Below, piece by piece: positions 57,326 to 63,799 of a DNA stretch of 64,000 nt; position 1 is the first letter of the stretch, and each line of letters starts with the position of its first letter. The translations under genes were made by a program, and so were the position numbers. Source of the stretch: Polynucleobacter sp. HIN11 (lineage in GTDB: Bacteria > Pseudomonadota > Gammaproteobacteria > Burkholderiales > Burkholderiaceae). The notes under the pieces are model-generated. The model did no database searches and was not told where the DNA came from. It worked only from the letters and a program-made list of their open reading frames with translations. Location of the stretch: the NCBI RefSeq assembly GCF_030297675.1, contig NZ_AP028142.1, positions 682,001 through 746,000 on the forward strand, in the 5' to 3' direction.

Positions 57326-57502
57326 ATGGGCTATTTCCCCACCGATACGCTGCGCCGCGTGATGATGGCAATCTTTGTGGTCCTCGCGATCATTGAGCTA
57401 AGCCGGGGATCATGGTTCTTTATTGTGGATGTCCTCTTTGCATTGTCACTTTCACCAAAAATCTTGGCTACCGTGATCGGTATCTTTAAACGCAAAGAAT
57501 AA
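57326..57502 (+). CDS. 58-aa small membrane protein
   Basis: An ATG-started ORF with a good ribosome binding site (AAAAGGAAG, seven bases upstream). MGYFPTDTLRRVMMAIF leads into one or two hydrophobic segments (about 13-24 and 30-54) and the protein ends KRKE. No family is recognised, but the ribosome binding site, spacing and amino acid pattern make it likely real. It follows the RutE-like gene by 30 bases. Confidence 0.6.
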   Translation: MGYFPTDTLRRVMMAIFVVLAIIELSRGSWFFIVDVLFALSLSPKILATVIGIFKRKE

Positions 57503-57504
57503 GT

Positions 57505-57915
57505 TCAGGATTGCGGGGGTATCGAGTAGGTTGCAGTCGCATGGGCAATTGGATCGGGATCGGATCCTGAGTAAATGAAGACCTCCCCAACCACCAGGCT
57601 CTTACCCAATTTTAGAAGTCGAGACTGAGCACGAATTTCAGGGCTGGCTTGGGGTCGTCTTAAGAAATTGATATTCAAGCTAGTAGTGACAGTAAGTGGC
57701 ACGATACCAATTTCACCCAGAATCGCCACATAAAGTGCAACATCAGCGAGCGCCATCATGGTGGGTCCTGAAACCGTTCCTCCTGGGCGTAGCTCACCGT
57801 GACCTACCGGATGAGTAACTAATGCCGCACGGTTACCCACTTCCAGAATCTGACACTTAGTTTGTGGAAAATCCTTCTTAAAGAAGGCAGCAATTTCATC
57901 TCGGGTAGCTGGCAT
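57505..57915 (-). CDS. PaaI/hotdog-fold thioesterase family protein
   Basis: A 136-residue hotdog protein. GGTVSGPTMMALADVALYVAI is the hotdog helix with its Gly-rich start and an Asp in place of the usual acidic residue; VTTSLNINFLRRP is the central strand. Catalytic type is the PaaI/4-hydroxybenzoyl-CoA class. The substrate is unknown. It is convergent with the small membrane protein gene, with two bases between. Confidence 0.82.
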   Translation of the reverse strand: MPATRDEIAAFFKKDFPQTKCQILEVGNRAALVTHPVGHGELRPGGTVSGPTMMALADVALYVAILGEIGIVPLTVTTSLNINFLRRPQASPEIRAQSRLLKLGKSLVVGEVFIYSGSDPDPIAHATATYSIPPQS

Positions 57916-57981
57916 ACAAATGAATCCTAATTAATTTAATCAATCATTTTAGGTGAGCCCAAAGAGTGGTTTAATACGGGG

Positions 57982-58287
57982 ATGCGCCTATCTATTTCCC
58001 TCTCCAGTTTTCTGATATCAGCCGCCACCGCTAATCTAGCGCTTGCGCAAGTATCACCGCTACAGCCCAACGAGCTAAAAGCTATTAACGAGCAACCTTT
58101 AGTGCCCCCACAAGGGGTCATGGGCAAACCTAAGCCATTACCACCAGAGACTCCTCCGCAAGGCATCATTATTGGCCCCAATTATCAAAGCGACACGCGT
58201 GGTGAAGCGGAAGCGAAGTCCTTAGAAGATAATTCAGCGCAGCCCATGAACCCACGCGAGGGATTAATCACCATCCCATTTAATTAA
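57982..58287 (+). CDS. Pro-rich exported hypothetical protein
   Basis: A 101-residue protein with a signal peptide (cleavage near residue 22, LALA), then a low-complexity Pro-rich mature part (VPPQGVMGKPKPLPPETPPQG). No domain is recognised. It precedes an SRPBCC-type gene by 12 bases and both are exported, so they probably form one operon. Confidence 0.55.
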   Translation: MRLSISLSSFLISAATANLALAQVSPLQPNELKAINEQPLVPPQGVMGKPKPLPPETPPQGIIIGPNYQSDTRGEAEAKSLEDNSAQPMNPREGLITIPFN

Positions 58288-58299
58288 TCCGCGTTACCA

Positions 58300-58866
58300 A
58301 TGTTGTTTAGAACGCTTTGCAGTATTTTGCTTTGGGCATCTTGTTCCCTGGCATGGCCCTCATCTAATTCCTATGATCTCAATCTTCAGGTCTACCCCAA
58401 AGGAGATCGGTTTCAGATCATTGCCAATTACAAAGTTGCCTTGACCCCATGCCAGGCCTTGCTATACCTGAAGGACTACGAGGGTGCGAAGTCGATACCA
58501 GGAATTAAAGAATCCAAGATTGTGAAGCGCAGTGGAAACCAAGTCATCGTAGAGCGCGTGGTGGAGGACCGCATCCTCTTAATCCCAATTGAGTTACGCT
58601 CCACGGTTCAGTACAAAGAGCTCTCAGATCAAATCATCGACTTTGAACAAATTAGTGGTGACGCCAAGTTATATCAAGGAACGTGGCGCATCGAGCCCGA
58701 AGGCAATGCAACCCGTTTCCAGTTTCGAGCCAATGTCGAGCTCGATTCCATAGTACCAAATTTCATTATTGAGTACTTTATTAAGAACCAAATGAGTAAG
58801 CGTTTTGAGATGATGGCAGAGAGCGCCAATCAGCGCGCCTCAACGCTGAAACTGAATTGCCCTTAG
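58300..58866 (+). CDS. exported SRPBCC (START-like) family protein
   Basis: A 188-residue protein with signal peptide (cleavage near residue 18, SLAWP) and a helix-grip fold typical of SRPBCC/polyketide-cyclase-like lipid binders: early beta strands VALTPCQALLYLKDYEGAKSIPGIK, middle GDAKLYQGTWRIEPEGNATRFQFRANVELD, and the C-terminal long helix ending STLKLNCP. Similar exported proteins are found in betaproteobacteria with unknown ligand. It ends 2 bases before the terminator of the minus-strand RNA. Confidence 0.72.
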   Translation: MLFRTLCSILLWASCSLAWPSSNSYDLNLQVYPKGDRFQIIANYKVALTPCQALLYLKDYEGAKSIPGIKESKIVKRSGNQVIVERVVEDRILLIPIELRSTVQYKELSDQIIDFEQISGDAKLYQGTWRIEPEGNATRFQFRANVELDSIVPNFIIEYFIKNQMSKRFEMMAESANQRASTLKLNCP

Positions 58867-58867
58867 C

Positions 58868-58895
58868 AAAAAGCCCGACGGGTATGCCGCCGGGC
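58868..58895 (-). terminator. Rho-independent terminator of the minus-strand small RNA
   Basis: Stem GCCCGGCGG (58895-58887) pairs with CCGTCGGGC (58881-58873) with one G-U pair and loop CATAC, followed by five T (58872-58868). It points left only. Confidence 0.82.
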
Positions 58896-59023
58896 CGTAC
58901 CACTCTTCTGAGTGGTTATCGTCGCTACGGGAGTTTGCTGTCCCGTATTGAGAAGGGCACAAGAATGTACCCATTAAAGCTGGTATTGCTACCAGGCGGG
59001 TCACACAATGACTGCGACACCAC
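58868..59023 (-). ncRNA. unidentified structured small RNA with its own promoter and terminator
   Basis: On the minus strand a promoter (TTGACA, 17 bases, TAAGAT; 59058-59030) is followed by about 156 bases with at least five hairpins: GTCGCA/TGTGAC, CTGGTA-GCAA-TACCAG with a GNRA loop, GGGTAC/GTGCCC, ACGGGA/TCCCGT, and CCACTC-AGAA-GAGTGG; AUCGU near the 5' end can pair with ACGAU after the fourth hairpin, closing a multi-branch junction. It ends with the stem GCCCGGCGG/CCGTCGGGC and TTTTT. The region has no convincing ORF. It does not match 6S, 4.5S, tmRNA or RNase P patterns I know. Genus-specific motifs such as Polynucleobacter-1 are an untested possibility. Confidence 0.72.
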
Positions 59024-59029
59024 GATTTC

Positions 59030-59058
59030 ATCTTAGGGGCGTCACCAAGTGCTGTCAA
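59030..59058 (-). promoter_or_regulatory. sigma-70 promoter of the minus-strand small RNA
   Basis: Consensus -35 TTGACA (59058-59053), 17-base spacer and -10 TAAGAT (59035-59030). This is the best sigma-70 promoter seen in the window. Confidence 0.75.
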
Positions 59059-59177
59059 GGAAACCAATCATGAAATTTATTTATCAATAATCGATTTAAG
59101 CAAATCGGTATAAGCCAATGTTTTTACTCTTTTATTGCAACGAAGCAAATGATGAGGAGCGCGATCAATATCCTCAA

Positions 59178-59582
59178 CTAAGCAGGGTAACTTTGAACCC
59201 AAACATCGTGCGTACTCAAGACCCGTTGCATCTGCAAAATCTTTCGATCCTTAGTCATTAATTGACTAGGGCGGTAGTGATATGCCAAATCAATAAAGGG
59301 TTGATCATCTGGATCATCGCAGCGATACGAGCAGCGCGGTGGCGTGGGTTTATGAATCGCCATCTGAGTCCAGGAGCCCAGCAAAGTCGATTGATCATTT
59401 GAGTTCTGAGCAAATTGTGGACGGGCGATGACGTCGGTGAGCTCAAGGAGCATCTCGGAGCTGTAAATAAGCTCAAACTGTCCCCGAGCAATGCCATCAC
59501 GAATCCAATCGGCACGTGGATCTTGAAACACCAACAGATCAAGCACGATATTGGTGTCAAGAACCAGAGTTGTTATTGCCAT
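59178..59582 (-). CDS. PIN-domain protein (PIN_3, putative toxin component)
   Basis: A 134-residue PIN-domain ribonuclease-type protein. The first acidic ligand is Asp9 in TLVLDTNIVLDLL, then Glu in SSEMLLELTDVI and acidic DPDDQPFIDLA near residue 90; TKDRKIL follows. COG1569-type PIN proteins are usually toxins with a small antitoxin beside them. ATG 59582 overlaps the upstream Trp-rich gene by 10 bases; TTG 59594 is an alternative start. No typical AbrB/RHH antitoxin is present, so the upstream partner may fill that role or the protein may act alone. Confidence 0.78.
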   Translation of the reverse strand: MAITTLVLDTNIVLDLLVFQDPRADWIRDGIARGQFELIYSSEMLLELTDVIARPQFAQNSNDQSTLLGSWTQMAIHKPTPPRCSYRCDDPDDQPFIDLAYHYRPSQLMTKDRKILQMQRVLSTHDVWVQSYPA

Positions 59583-59827
59583 CCGTGCAGCCAACGATCT
59601 AAATCCTTCAGTTCAGTCCAGAGCAGAAGATAGCGCCGCTTCGTTAGAACTGCCTCGAGCTCGACATAGTTTTTCGGAATCGTTTGGTCGCTCGGCAATT
59701 GCGGATCATGGACCCTGCTCACCAGAAAATGCTTCTCTCGATGTTGAGGGATGACCGCCGTCCATTTCGTAAGTAATAATTTTTTATGCGAAAGAGGGCG
59801 TTTTTGCGACTTGTCGGGTGGGGCCAT
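59573..59827 (-). CDS. TIGR02450 family Trp-rich small protein
   Basis: An 84-residue basic protein. LLLTKWTAVIPQHREKHFLVSRV and EAVLTKRRYLLLWTELKDLDRWLHGWQ are typical of the TIGR02450 Trp-rich family of unknown function. The AAGGAA ribosome binding site lies upstream of ATG 59827. It overlaps the PIN gene by 10 bases, so the two are translated together. It is not a known antitoxin family, but the coupling is notable. Confidence 0.75.
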   Translation of the reverse strand: MAPPDKSQKRPLSHKKLLLTKWTAVIPQHREKHFLVSRVHDPQLPSDQTIPKNYVELEAVLTKRRYLLLWTELKDLDRWLHGWQ

Positions 59828-59874
59828 GATTATTCCTTATACTCGATTCTAATCATTCCTATGAAGAGAAAACC

Positions 59875-60243
59875 ATGACCTTATTCATGCTGACCTGGGC
59901 AATTACGTCCTTATCCCTATGGGCGGCAACCTATGTATTTGATGGCTTGCAATTTAATGATTCTGGAGCATTAATTATTTCTGCTCTTGTCTTGGGCCTT
60001 GCTAACGCCATCGTCCGTCCTTTATTGATCCTGTTTACCTTACCGCTTACCATCCTTAGTCTTGGATTCTTCTTACTGGTGATTAATGCCTTGGTACTGA
60101 TGCTGGTTGCTCAGGTGGTCAACGGTTTTATCCTCTCCGGATTTTGGACCGCCTTCTTTGCCAGCATCTTTATTGCCATTCTGAACGCCATCATCGGTTC
60201 CTTATTTAGCATCAATCGCATCAAAATTGAGCGCATCCGCTAA
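59875..60243 (+). CDS. 4-TM phage-holin-like family IV membrane protein
   Basis: A 122-residue membrane protein with four hydrophobic helices and a GLANAIVRPLLILFTLPLTILSLG motif, as in the COG1950/phage holin family IV group of bacterial housekeeping membrane proteins. The name does not imply a prophage; no phage genes are nearby. A GAAGAGAAAACC leader precedes the ATG. Its end overlaps the DUF3445 gene by 17 bases. Confidence 0.82.
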   Translation: MTLFMLTWAITSLSLWAATYVFDGLQFNDSGALIISALVLGLANAIVRPLLILFTLPLTILSLGFFLLVINALVLMLVAQVVNGFILSGFWTAFFASIFIAILNAIIGSLFSINRIKIERIR

Positions 60244-61006
60244 GCATCCTGCCTTCGTAGTTGAGGTGCCCTATACCACCTCGCCAAAGATGAGCCGGTA
60301 TGCAGGCCCATTAATGGATGCTCATCCGGACCCTCGTTATTTAGAAGCTAAGAACCATGAGCTTGCTCTTCTTGGGTCTGAGTTATGTGCCCAGCAGGAC
60401 GCCGAGCAAACGCGGGAACTGATTACTAAAGCGGCACATGCTCTCAATTTGCCAGAAGCCAGAACTATTCGGAAGATTGATGATTTGGCGCTATGCCTCA
60501 ATGAGGATGTTGCGCTGTTGGAGAACGATACCCTCACGGCCATTTGCTTTTGCTTTCCCAGTAGTTGGATACCTGCTAAACGTCTTGGCATGCCACTCGC
60601 ACAAATTCATCATCCGGTTGCGGATGGGGAGCGACTGGTGCAGGCCAGTCCAAAGATCGCCCATGTCATGAGCGATCCTCAGCAAGGATCCTTTCGGCGT
60701 TTTGTCTGGACGATTAGCAATAGTCCCGAACTCAGTCAACATCCATCACGAAAGTCAAATGCAACACCACAAAGGATCGATGATCTGTATTACCGCTTAG
60801 AAACTCAAACCACTATGCCAATCAACACCTCTCAGGGAAGAGCCAGTCTATTTCTTGTGAAGGTTGAGGTTTGCCCATTGATGGTGTTTTGGCAAAACCC
60901 AGAACAACGCACTCAAATCTGTGCGAGTATTCAATCGATGAGTGAAGCGGTATTGGAGTACAAAAATTTACACTCGATTAAAGCCTTACTACTTCAGAAT
61001 AGGTGA
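60227..61006 (+). CDS. DUF3445 (haem-dependent oxidative N-demethylase alpha subunit-like) protein
   Basis: A 259-residue protein of the DUF3445/HDOD family. CLNEDVALLENDTLTAICFCFPSSWIPAKRLGMPLAQIHHPVADGERL is the conserved core, including the LNEDV, CFPSSW and IHHPVADGERL motifs; a His in this region is the likely haem ligand by analogy with the Pseudomonas N-demethylase alpha subunit. The FRRFVWTIS motif is also conserved. The start is TTG 60227 overlapping the upstream gene by 17 bases, or ATG 60290. The usual partner subunits (ferredoxin, reductase) are not beside it, so substrate and function here are open. Confidence 0.8.
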   Translation: MSASAKHPAFVVEVPYTTSPKMSRYAGPLMDAHPDPRYLEAKNHELALLGSELCAQQDAEQTRELITKAAHALNLPEARTIRKIDDLALCLNEDVALLENDTLTAICFCFPSSWIPAKRLGMPLAQIHHPVADGERLVQASPKIAHVMSDPQQGSFRRFVWTISNSPELSQHPSRKSNATPQRIDDLYYRLETQTTMPINTSQGRASLFLVKVEVCPLMVFWQNPEQRTQICASIQSMSEAVLEYKNLHSIKALLLQNR

Positions 61007-61023
61007 TTGAATAGGGTTATGAA

Positions 61024-61164
61024 ATGGAAAGTTTTGGACCGATTATTCTGATTGAGGTCATCCTCGTATTTGGAGGGGTGCTACTCTTTGCATGGTGGCA
61101 ATTGCGCGATCTCAAGAAAGAACGCGAGAAGGATCAAAAAAAGAGGGAAGAGGATAAATCCTAA
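61024..61164 (+). CDS. 46-aa single-pass membrane protein downstream of DUF3445
   Basis: An ATG-started ORF of 46 codons. One hydrophobic segment (about residues 6-24, ending LLFAWWQLRDL) is followed by a strongly charged cytoplasmic helix KKEREKDQKKREED. It resembles the small membrane proteins often found beside DUF3445 genes and begins 17 bases after it. Too short for a confident family call. Confidence 0.6.
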   Translation: MESFGPIILIEVILVFGGVLLFAWWQLRDLKKEREKDQKKREEDKS

Positions 61165-61224
61165 GCATATTGCACTGCATCGATAGACATCATCTCAAAT
61201 ACTTGCTAAAACTTAGAATTACAC

Positions 61225-61230
61225 TAAGAT
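61225..61230 (+). promoter_or_regulatory. candidate -10 element of the BLUF gene
   Basis: TAAGAT lies nine bases before GTG 61240, with TTGCTA (61203-61208) 16 bases upstream as -35. The CTTAG/CTAAG repeat (about 61212-61228) overlaps the spacer. The transcript would be nearly leaderless. Confidence 0.35.
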
Positions 61231-61239
61231 GAACTTATT

Positions 61240-61620
61240 GTGCCAAAACCAGCCACAAAATACTTCCCTGAAGAGAGCTACACCGAACTCGATTTGGTCA
61301 GTCTGTCCTACGTCAGTGATGCAACCGAAGAGTTTGGCATTTTGGCATTGATGCAGCTAGTAGATAAGGCATCACGTCGCAATAAGAGCTTAAACATCAC
61401 TGGCGTTTTATCCTTTGACAATGGTCGCTTTGGTCAAATATTGGAGGGTAAGCCCAAGGATGTGGAATTGCTTTGGGAGGCTATCCAGCGTGATCCACGT
61501 CATTCCAATGTAGTATCGCTCGGTATGAAGCGTATCAATTCTAGGCGCTTTGCAAACTGGTCCATGCGTCTGTGTGGCCGAGAAGAAATTACTTCCGCTA
61601 ATCCCGACATCAAGCTCTAA
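61240..61620 (+). CDS. BLUF-domain blue-light sensor protein
   Basis: A 126-residue single-domain BLUF protein, binding FAD. Against AppA, the photoactive Tyr is Tyr24 (SLSYVS), the Asn is Asn48 (RRNKSLNITG), the Gln is Gln66 (FGQILEG), and the C-terminal Trp107/Met109 lie in NWSMRL. All residues needed for the light-driven hydrogen-bond switch are present. There is no output domain, so it must signal through a partner protein. GTG 61240 is the only nearby start. Confidence 0.9.
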   Translation: MPKPATKYFPEESYTELDLVSLSYVSDATEEFGILALMQLVDKASRRNKSLNITGVLSFDNGRFGQILEGKPKDVELLWEAIQRDPRHSNVVSLGMKRINSRRFANWSMRLCGREEITSANPDIKL

Positions 61621-62010
61621 TTATTTTTGTAACTCGCATTGCATGATGGGATATCCATCTTGCAAGCTTGCCTGCACATACTGATCGGTCTTTGATACAT
61701 ACACCTTCACTCCTTTGCCGTCGCCAATATTGTTGACATTGGTAAAGAGTGCGGTCTTACTGTCAATCCGTTTTAAGCTTGCAATCGTGGTCGGTTCACC
61801 GATACTAAATTTAGAGCCCGTCCAGCGGTCGGGTCGAATGAAGTCGCCCTTAACCAGTTTGCCGCGGTAGGTCTTCATATAAATACAATCTTTTTGATTG
61901 AGGATCAAATCAACTGGATCATCTTTACGGTCAAACCAGCTTGCCTGTAATAAGGAACTTGATAGAAGTAGCATCACGCACAATAAAGGGTTAATCAAGC
62001 GCTTCTTCAT
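61621..62010 (-). CDS. exported hypothetical protein
   Basis: A 129-residue protein with a signal peptide (MKKRLINPLLCVMLLLSSSLLQA, cleavage near 23). The mature part is a small domain with two Cys (NQKDCIYMK and MQCELQK) likely forming a disulfide. No family recognised. It follows the glycine-zipper lipoprotein gene by 15 bases on the same strand and abuts the stop of the convergent BLUF gene. Confidence 0.65.
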   Translation of the reverse strand: MKKRLINPLLCVMLLLSSSLLQASWFDRKDDPVDLILNQKDCIYMKTYRGKLVKGDFIRPDRWTGSKFSIGEPTTIASLKRIDSKTALFTNVNNIGDGKGVKVYVSKTDQYVQASLQDGYPIMQCELQK

Positions 62011-62025
62011 GATGCGAGAATTAGA

Positions 62026-62409
62026 TCAATTGAGAACCTTATAGCCACGACCCACTAGGCATTTCTTGACAATGGCCTCTTGGGATTCATTTCCCTTATA
62101 AGCGCCACCAGCAGCTCCGATCACCGCACCGGCTCCTGCAGCCTGAACAATCTCCGTGCGATTACCGCCGGTAACAAGTCCTAGCAAACCCCCCACGACA
62201 GCACCCGCGCCTGCACCCTTCGCAGCGGTACCACCCATACCACTTGCTTCCTTGGCATAGTTTTGACATTCGGCAAGATCTTTTTCATAGCGCGCTTCGT
62301 TGACACCTTTCATGTCCACTATTGGGCGCACATCAGCGCCAGCACAGGCAGCCAGTACCACTGCTGTTAGGGGAATGAGATAGATCTTGCTTGCTTGATG
62401 AACTTTCAC
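62026..62409 (-). CDS. glycine-zipper lipoprotein
   Basis: A 127-residue lipoprotein. The lipobox VLAAC puts the lipidated Cys at residue 22. The mature part has two glycine-zipper segments (about 64-81 GAGAGAVVGGLLGLVTGG and 92-105 GAGAVIGAAGGAYKG), as in the 2TM glycine-zipper and osmotically inducible lipoprotein group of the outer membrane. The C-terminal CLVGRGYKV is also common in this group. The function is unknown. Confidence 0.82.
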   Translation of the reverse strand: MKVHQASKIYLIPLTAVVLAACAGADVRPIVDMKGVNEARYEKDLAECQNYAKEASGMGGTAAKGAGAGAVVGGLLGLVTGGNRTEIVQAAGAGAVIGAAGGAYKGNESQEAIVKKCLVGRGYKVLN

Positions 62410-62456
62410 CTAAATCATTAAATCAAAGGCGATGGGGATCGTCAAGGATTGCGTGA

Positions 62457-62870
62457 TCAAGCCCTAAACCGCCCACCTTTAATGCTTTCTAAGCCCCGTG
62501 GATCAAGTTGATAGAGATAAACCCAAGCGATTTGCCATTCCGATGTTCCAATGAGATGGATGGAGCGCAATACGCGTTGATATTCATGGGGGCTTGGATC
62601 GTCGGGCGAGCATTCTTCATATCGATCAACCACATCCAGTAATTGCATATTGTTTAGGCGCCAGAGCTCTCCATAAACCCAAGATTCTGCAAACTGGATT
62701 GACTCGCTGGGTCGATCCGTAGCGCCGGGATACCAGGATATTCGATAGAGCAGACCAGGCATCTGCGCTGCACCCAAGTACTCAGCACCCGCATGAAATT
62801 GCATTGCATTGGGATGACTAAAGGGGCTCATTAAGGTTCCATAAACAAATAGAAGATCGGAGCGCATCAT
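62457..62870 (-). CDS. gamma-glutamylcyclotransferase-fold (AIG2-like) family protein
   Basis: A 137-residue GGCT-like protein. The N-terminal LFVYGTLM is the substrate-binding motif and VVDRYEEC carries the catalytic Glu, with a final GLYRISWYPGA-type loop between. It could open 5-oxoproline-type substrates or be an orphan. It is separated from the upstream lipoprotein gene by 47 bases. Confidence 0.8.
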   Translation of the reverse strand: MMRSDLLFVYGTLMSPFSHPNAMQFHAGAEYLGAAQMPGLLYRISWYPGATDRPSESIQFAESWVYGELWRLNNMQLLDVVDRYEECSPDDPSPHEYQRVLRSIHLIGTSEWQIAWVYLYQLDPRGLESIKGGRFRA

Positions 62871-62951
62871 TGTTTTACATGGAAACCCTAATAGGAGGAA
62901 GTAAAAAGCCTATTCACAATCAATCTTAATCGATCAAGAAGGTGCACCAAG

Positions 62952-63380
62952 ATGAAAACCGTTAGCCAGCTGCTCGCAGAGAAACATCACCGAATCGAAA
63001 CTATTGCTCCCAATGTACATGTGTTTGATGCCCTAAAACTCATGTTGGAGAAAGACATTGGCTCGCTGTTGGTAATTGAGTTTGGTAACCTAGTCGGCAT
63101 TTTCACTGAGCGTGATTACGCCCGTAAATTAGTTCTACAGGGCAAAAGCTCACAAAATACCTTGGTGCGAGATGTCATGAGTACCAAACTGATTACAGTA
63201 AAACCAGCAGATACCCTGGACTACTGTATGCAACTCGTGACAGAAAAGCGCATTCGCCATCTCCCAGTATTGGATGGCGGCCGCTTGATTGGCATGCTAT
63301 CGATTGGGGATTTGCTCAAAGCTGCACTCGCAGAACAAGCTGCTACGATTGCGCAACTTGAGGCGTATATTAATTCTTAA
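62952..63380 (+). CDS. CBS-domain pair protein
   Basis: A 142-residue protein made of two CBS domains (about 8-62 and 74-128): DIGSLLVIEFGNLVGIFTERDYARKL and RIRHLPVLDGGRLIGMLSIGDLLKA. Such free-standing proteins bind adenine nucleotides and regulate unidentified partners. The 3' end overlaps the convergent carboxymuconolactone decarboxylase-like gene by four bases. Confidence 0.9.
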   Translation: MKTVSQLLAEKHHRIETIAPNVHVFDALKLMLEKDIGSLLVIEFGNLVGIFTERDYARKLVLQGKSSQNTLVRDVMSTKLITVKPADTLDYCMQLVTEKRIRHLPVLDGGRLIGMLSIGDLLKAALAEQAATIAQLEAYINS

Positions 63381-63754
63381 AGCCCCATTTCTTTAAAGAC
63401 GTCTTTGGCGGTACGAAAGCTATCAATGGCTGCCGGAACGCCGCAATAGATTGCCGATTGTAAAAAGATCTCTGCAATCTCATCTTTGGTCAAACCATTA
63501 TTGATTGCACCCTTAACATGCAGTTTGAGTTCATGGGGCCGATTGAGTGCAGTCAGCATTGCTAAATTAACAATGCTGCGGGTTTTGCGATCAAGGCCAG
63601 GCCGATTCCAGATTTCATTCCAGCAGTATTCAGTTACCAGCTCTTGGAGCGGTAAGTTGAACGAATCGGCATTGCGAATCGCTTGATCCACGTACTCGGC
63701 ACCGAGTACCTCACGACGGGTTTTTAATCCTTTTTCAAAAGCATCACGATTCAT
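63377..63754 (-). CDS. carboxymuconolactone decarboxylase family protein (PcaC-like)
   Basis: A 125-residue alpha-helical protein. VTEYCWNEIWNRPGLDRKTRSIVNLAMLTALNRPHELKLHVKGAINNGLTKDEI is the PcaC/CMD core, with the ELKLHVKGA active-site region. It could decarboxylate 4-carboxymuconolactone; without other protocatechuate genes nearby, an AhpD-like redox or orphan role is equally likely. No Cys-x2-Cys pair is present. Confidence 0.88.
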   Translation of the reverse strand: MNRDAFEKGLKTRREVLGAEYVDQAIRNADSFNLPLQELVTEYCWNEIWNRPGLDRKTRSIVNLAMLTALNRPHELKLHVKGAINNGLTKDEIAEIFLQSAIYCGVPAAIDSFRTAKDVFKEMGL

Positions 63755-63799
63755 GACTGTCTCCTTAGTAATTTACTAAACAGCAGTATAGTAATAGGC

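Noticed and set aside
58840..59067. 75-aa minus-strand ORF across the small RNA
   Set aside because: It contains the TTGACA/TAAGAT promoter, five hairpins and the terminator stem, and has no ribosome binding site or coding character; the RNA explains the sequence better.
59875..60243. phage holin, hence a prophage remnant
   Set aside because: The family is a common bacterial housekeeping membrane protein group; no other phage genes or attachment sites are present.
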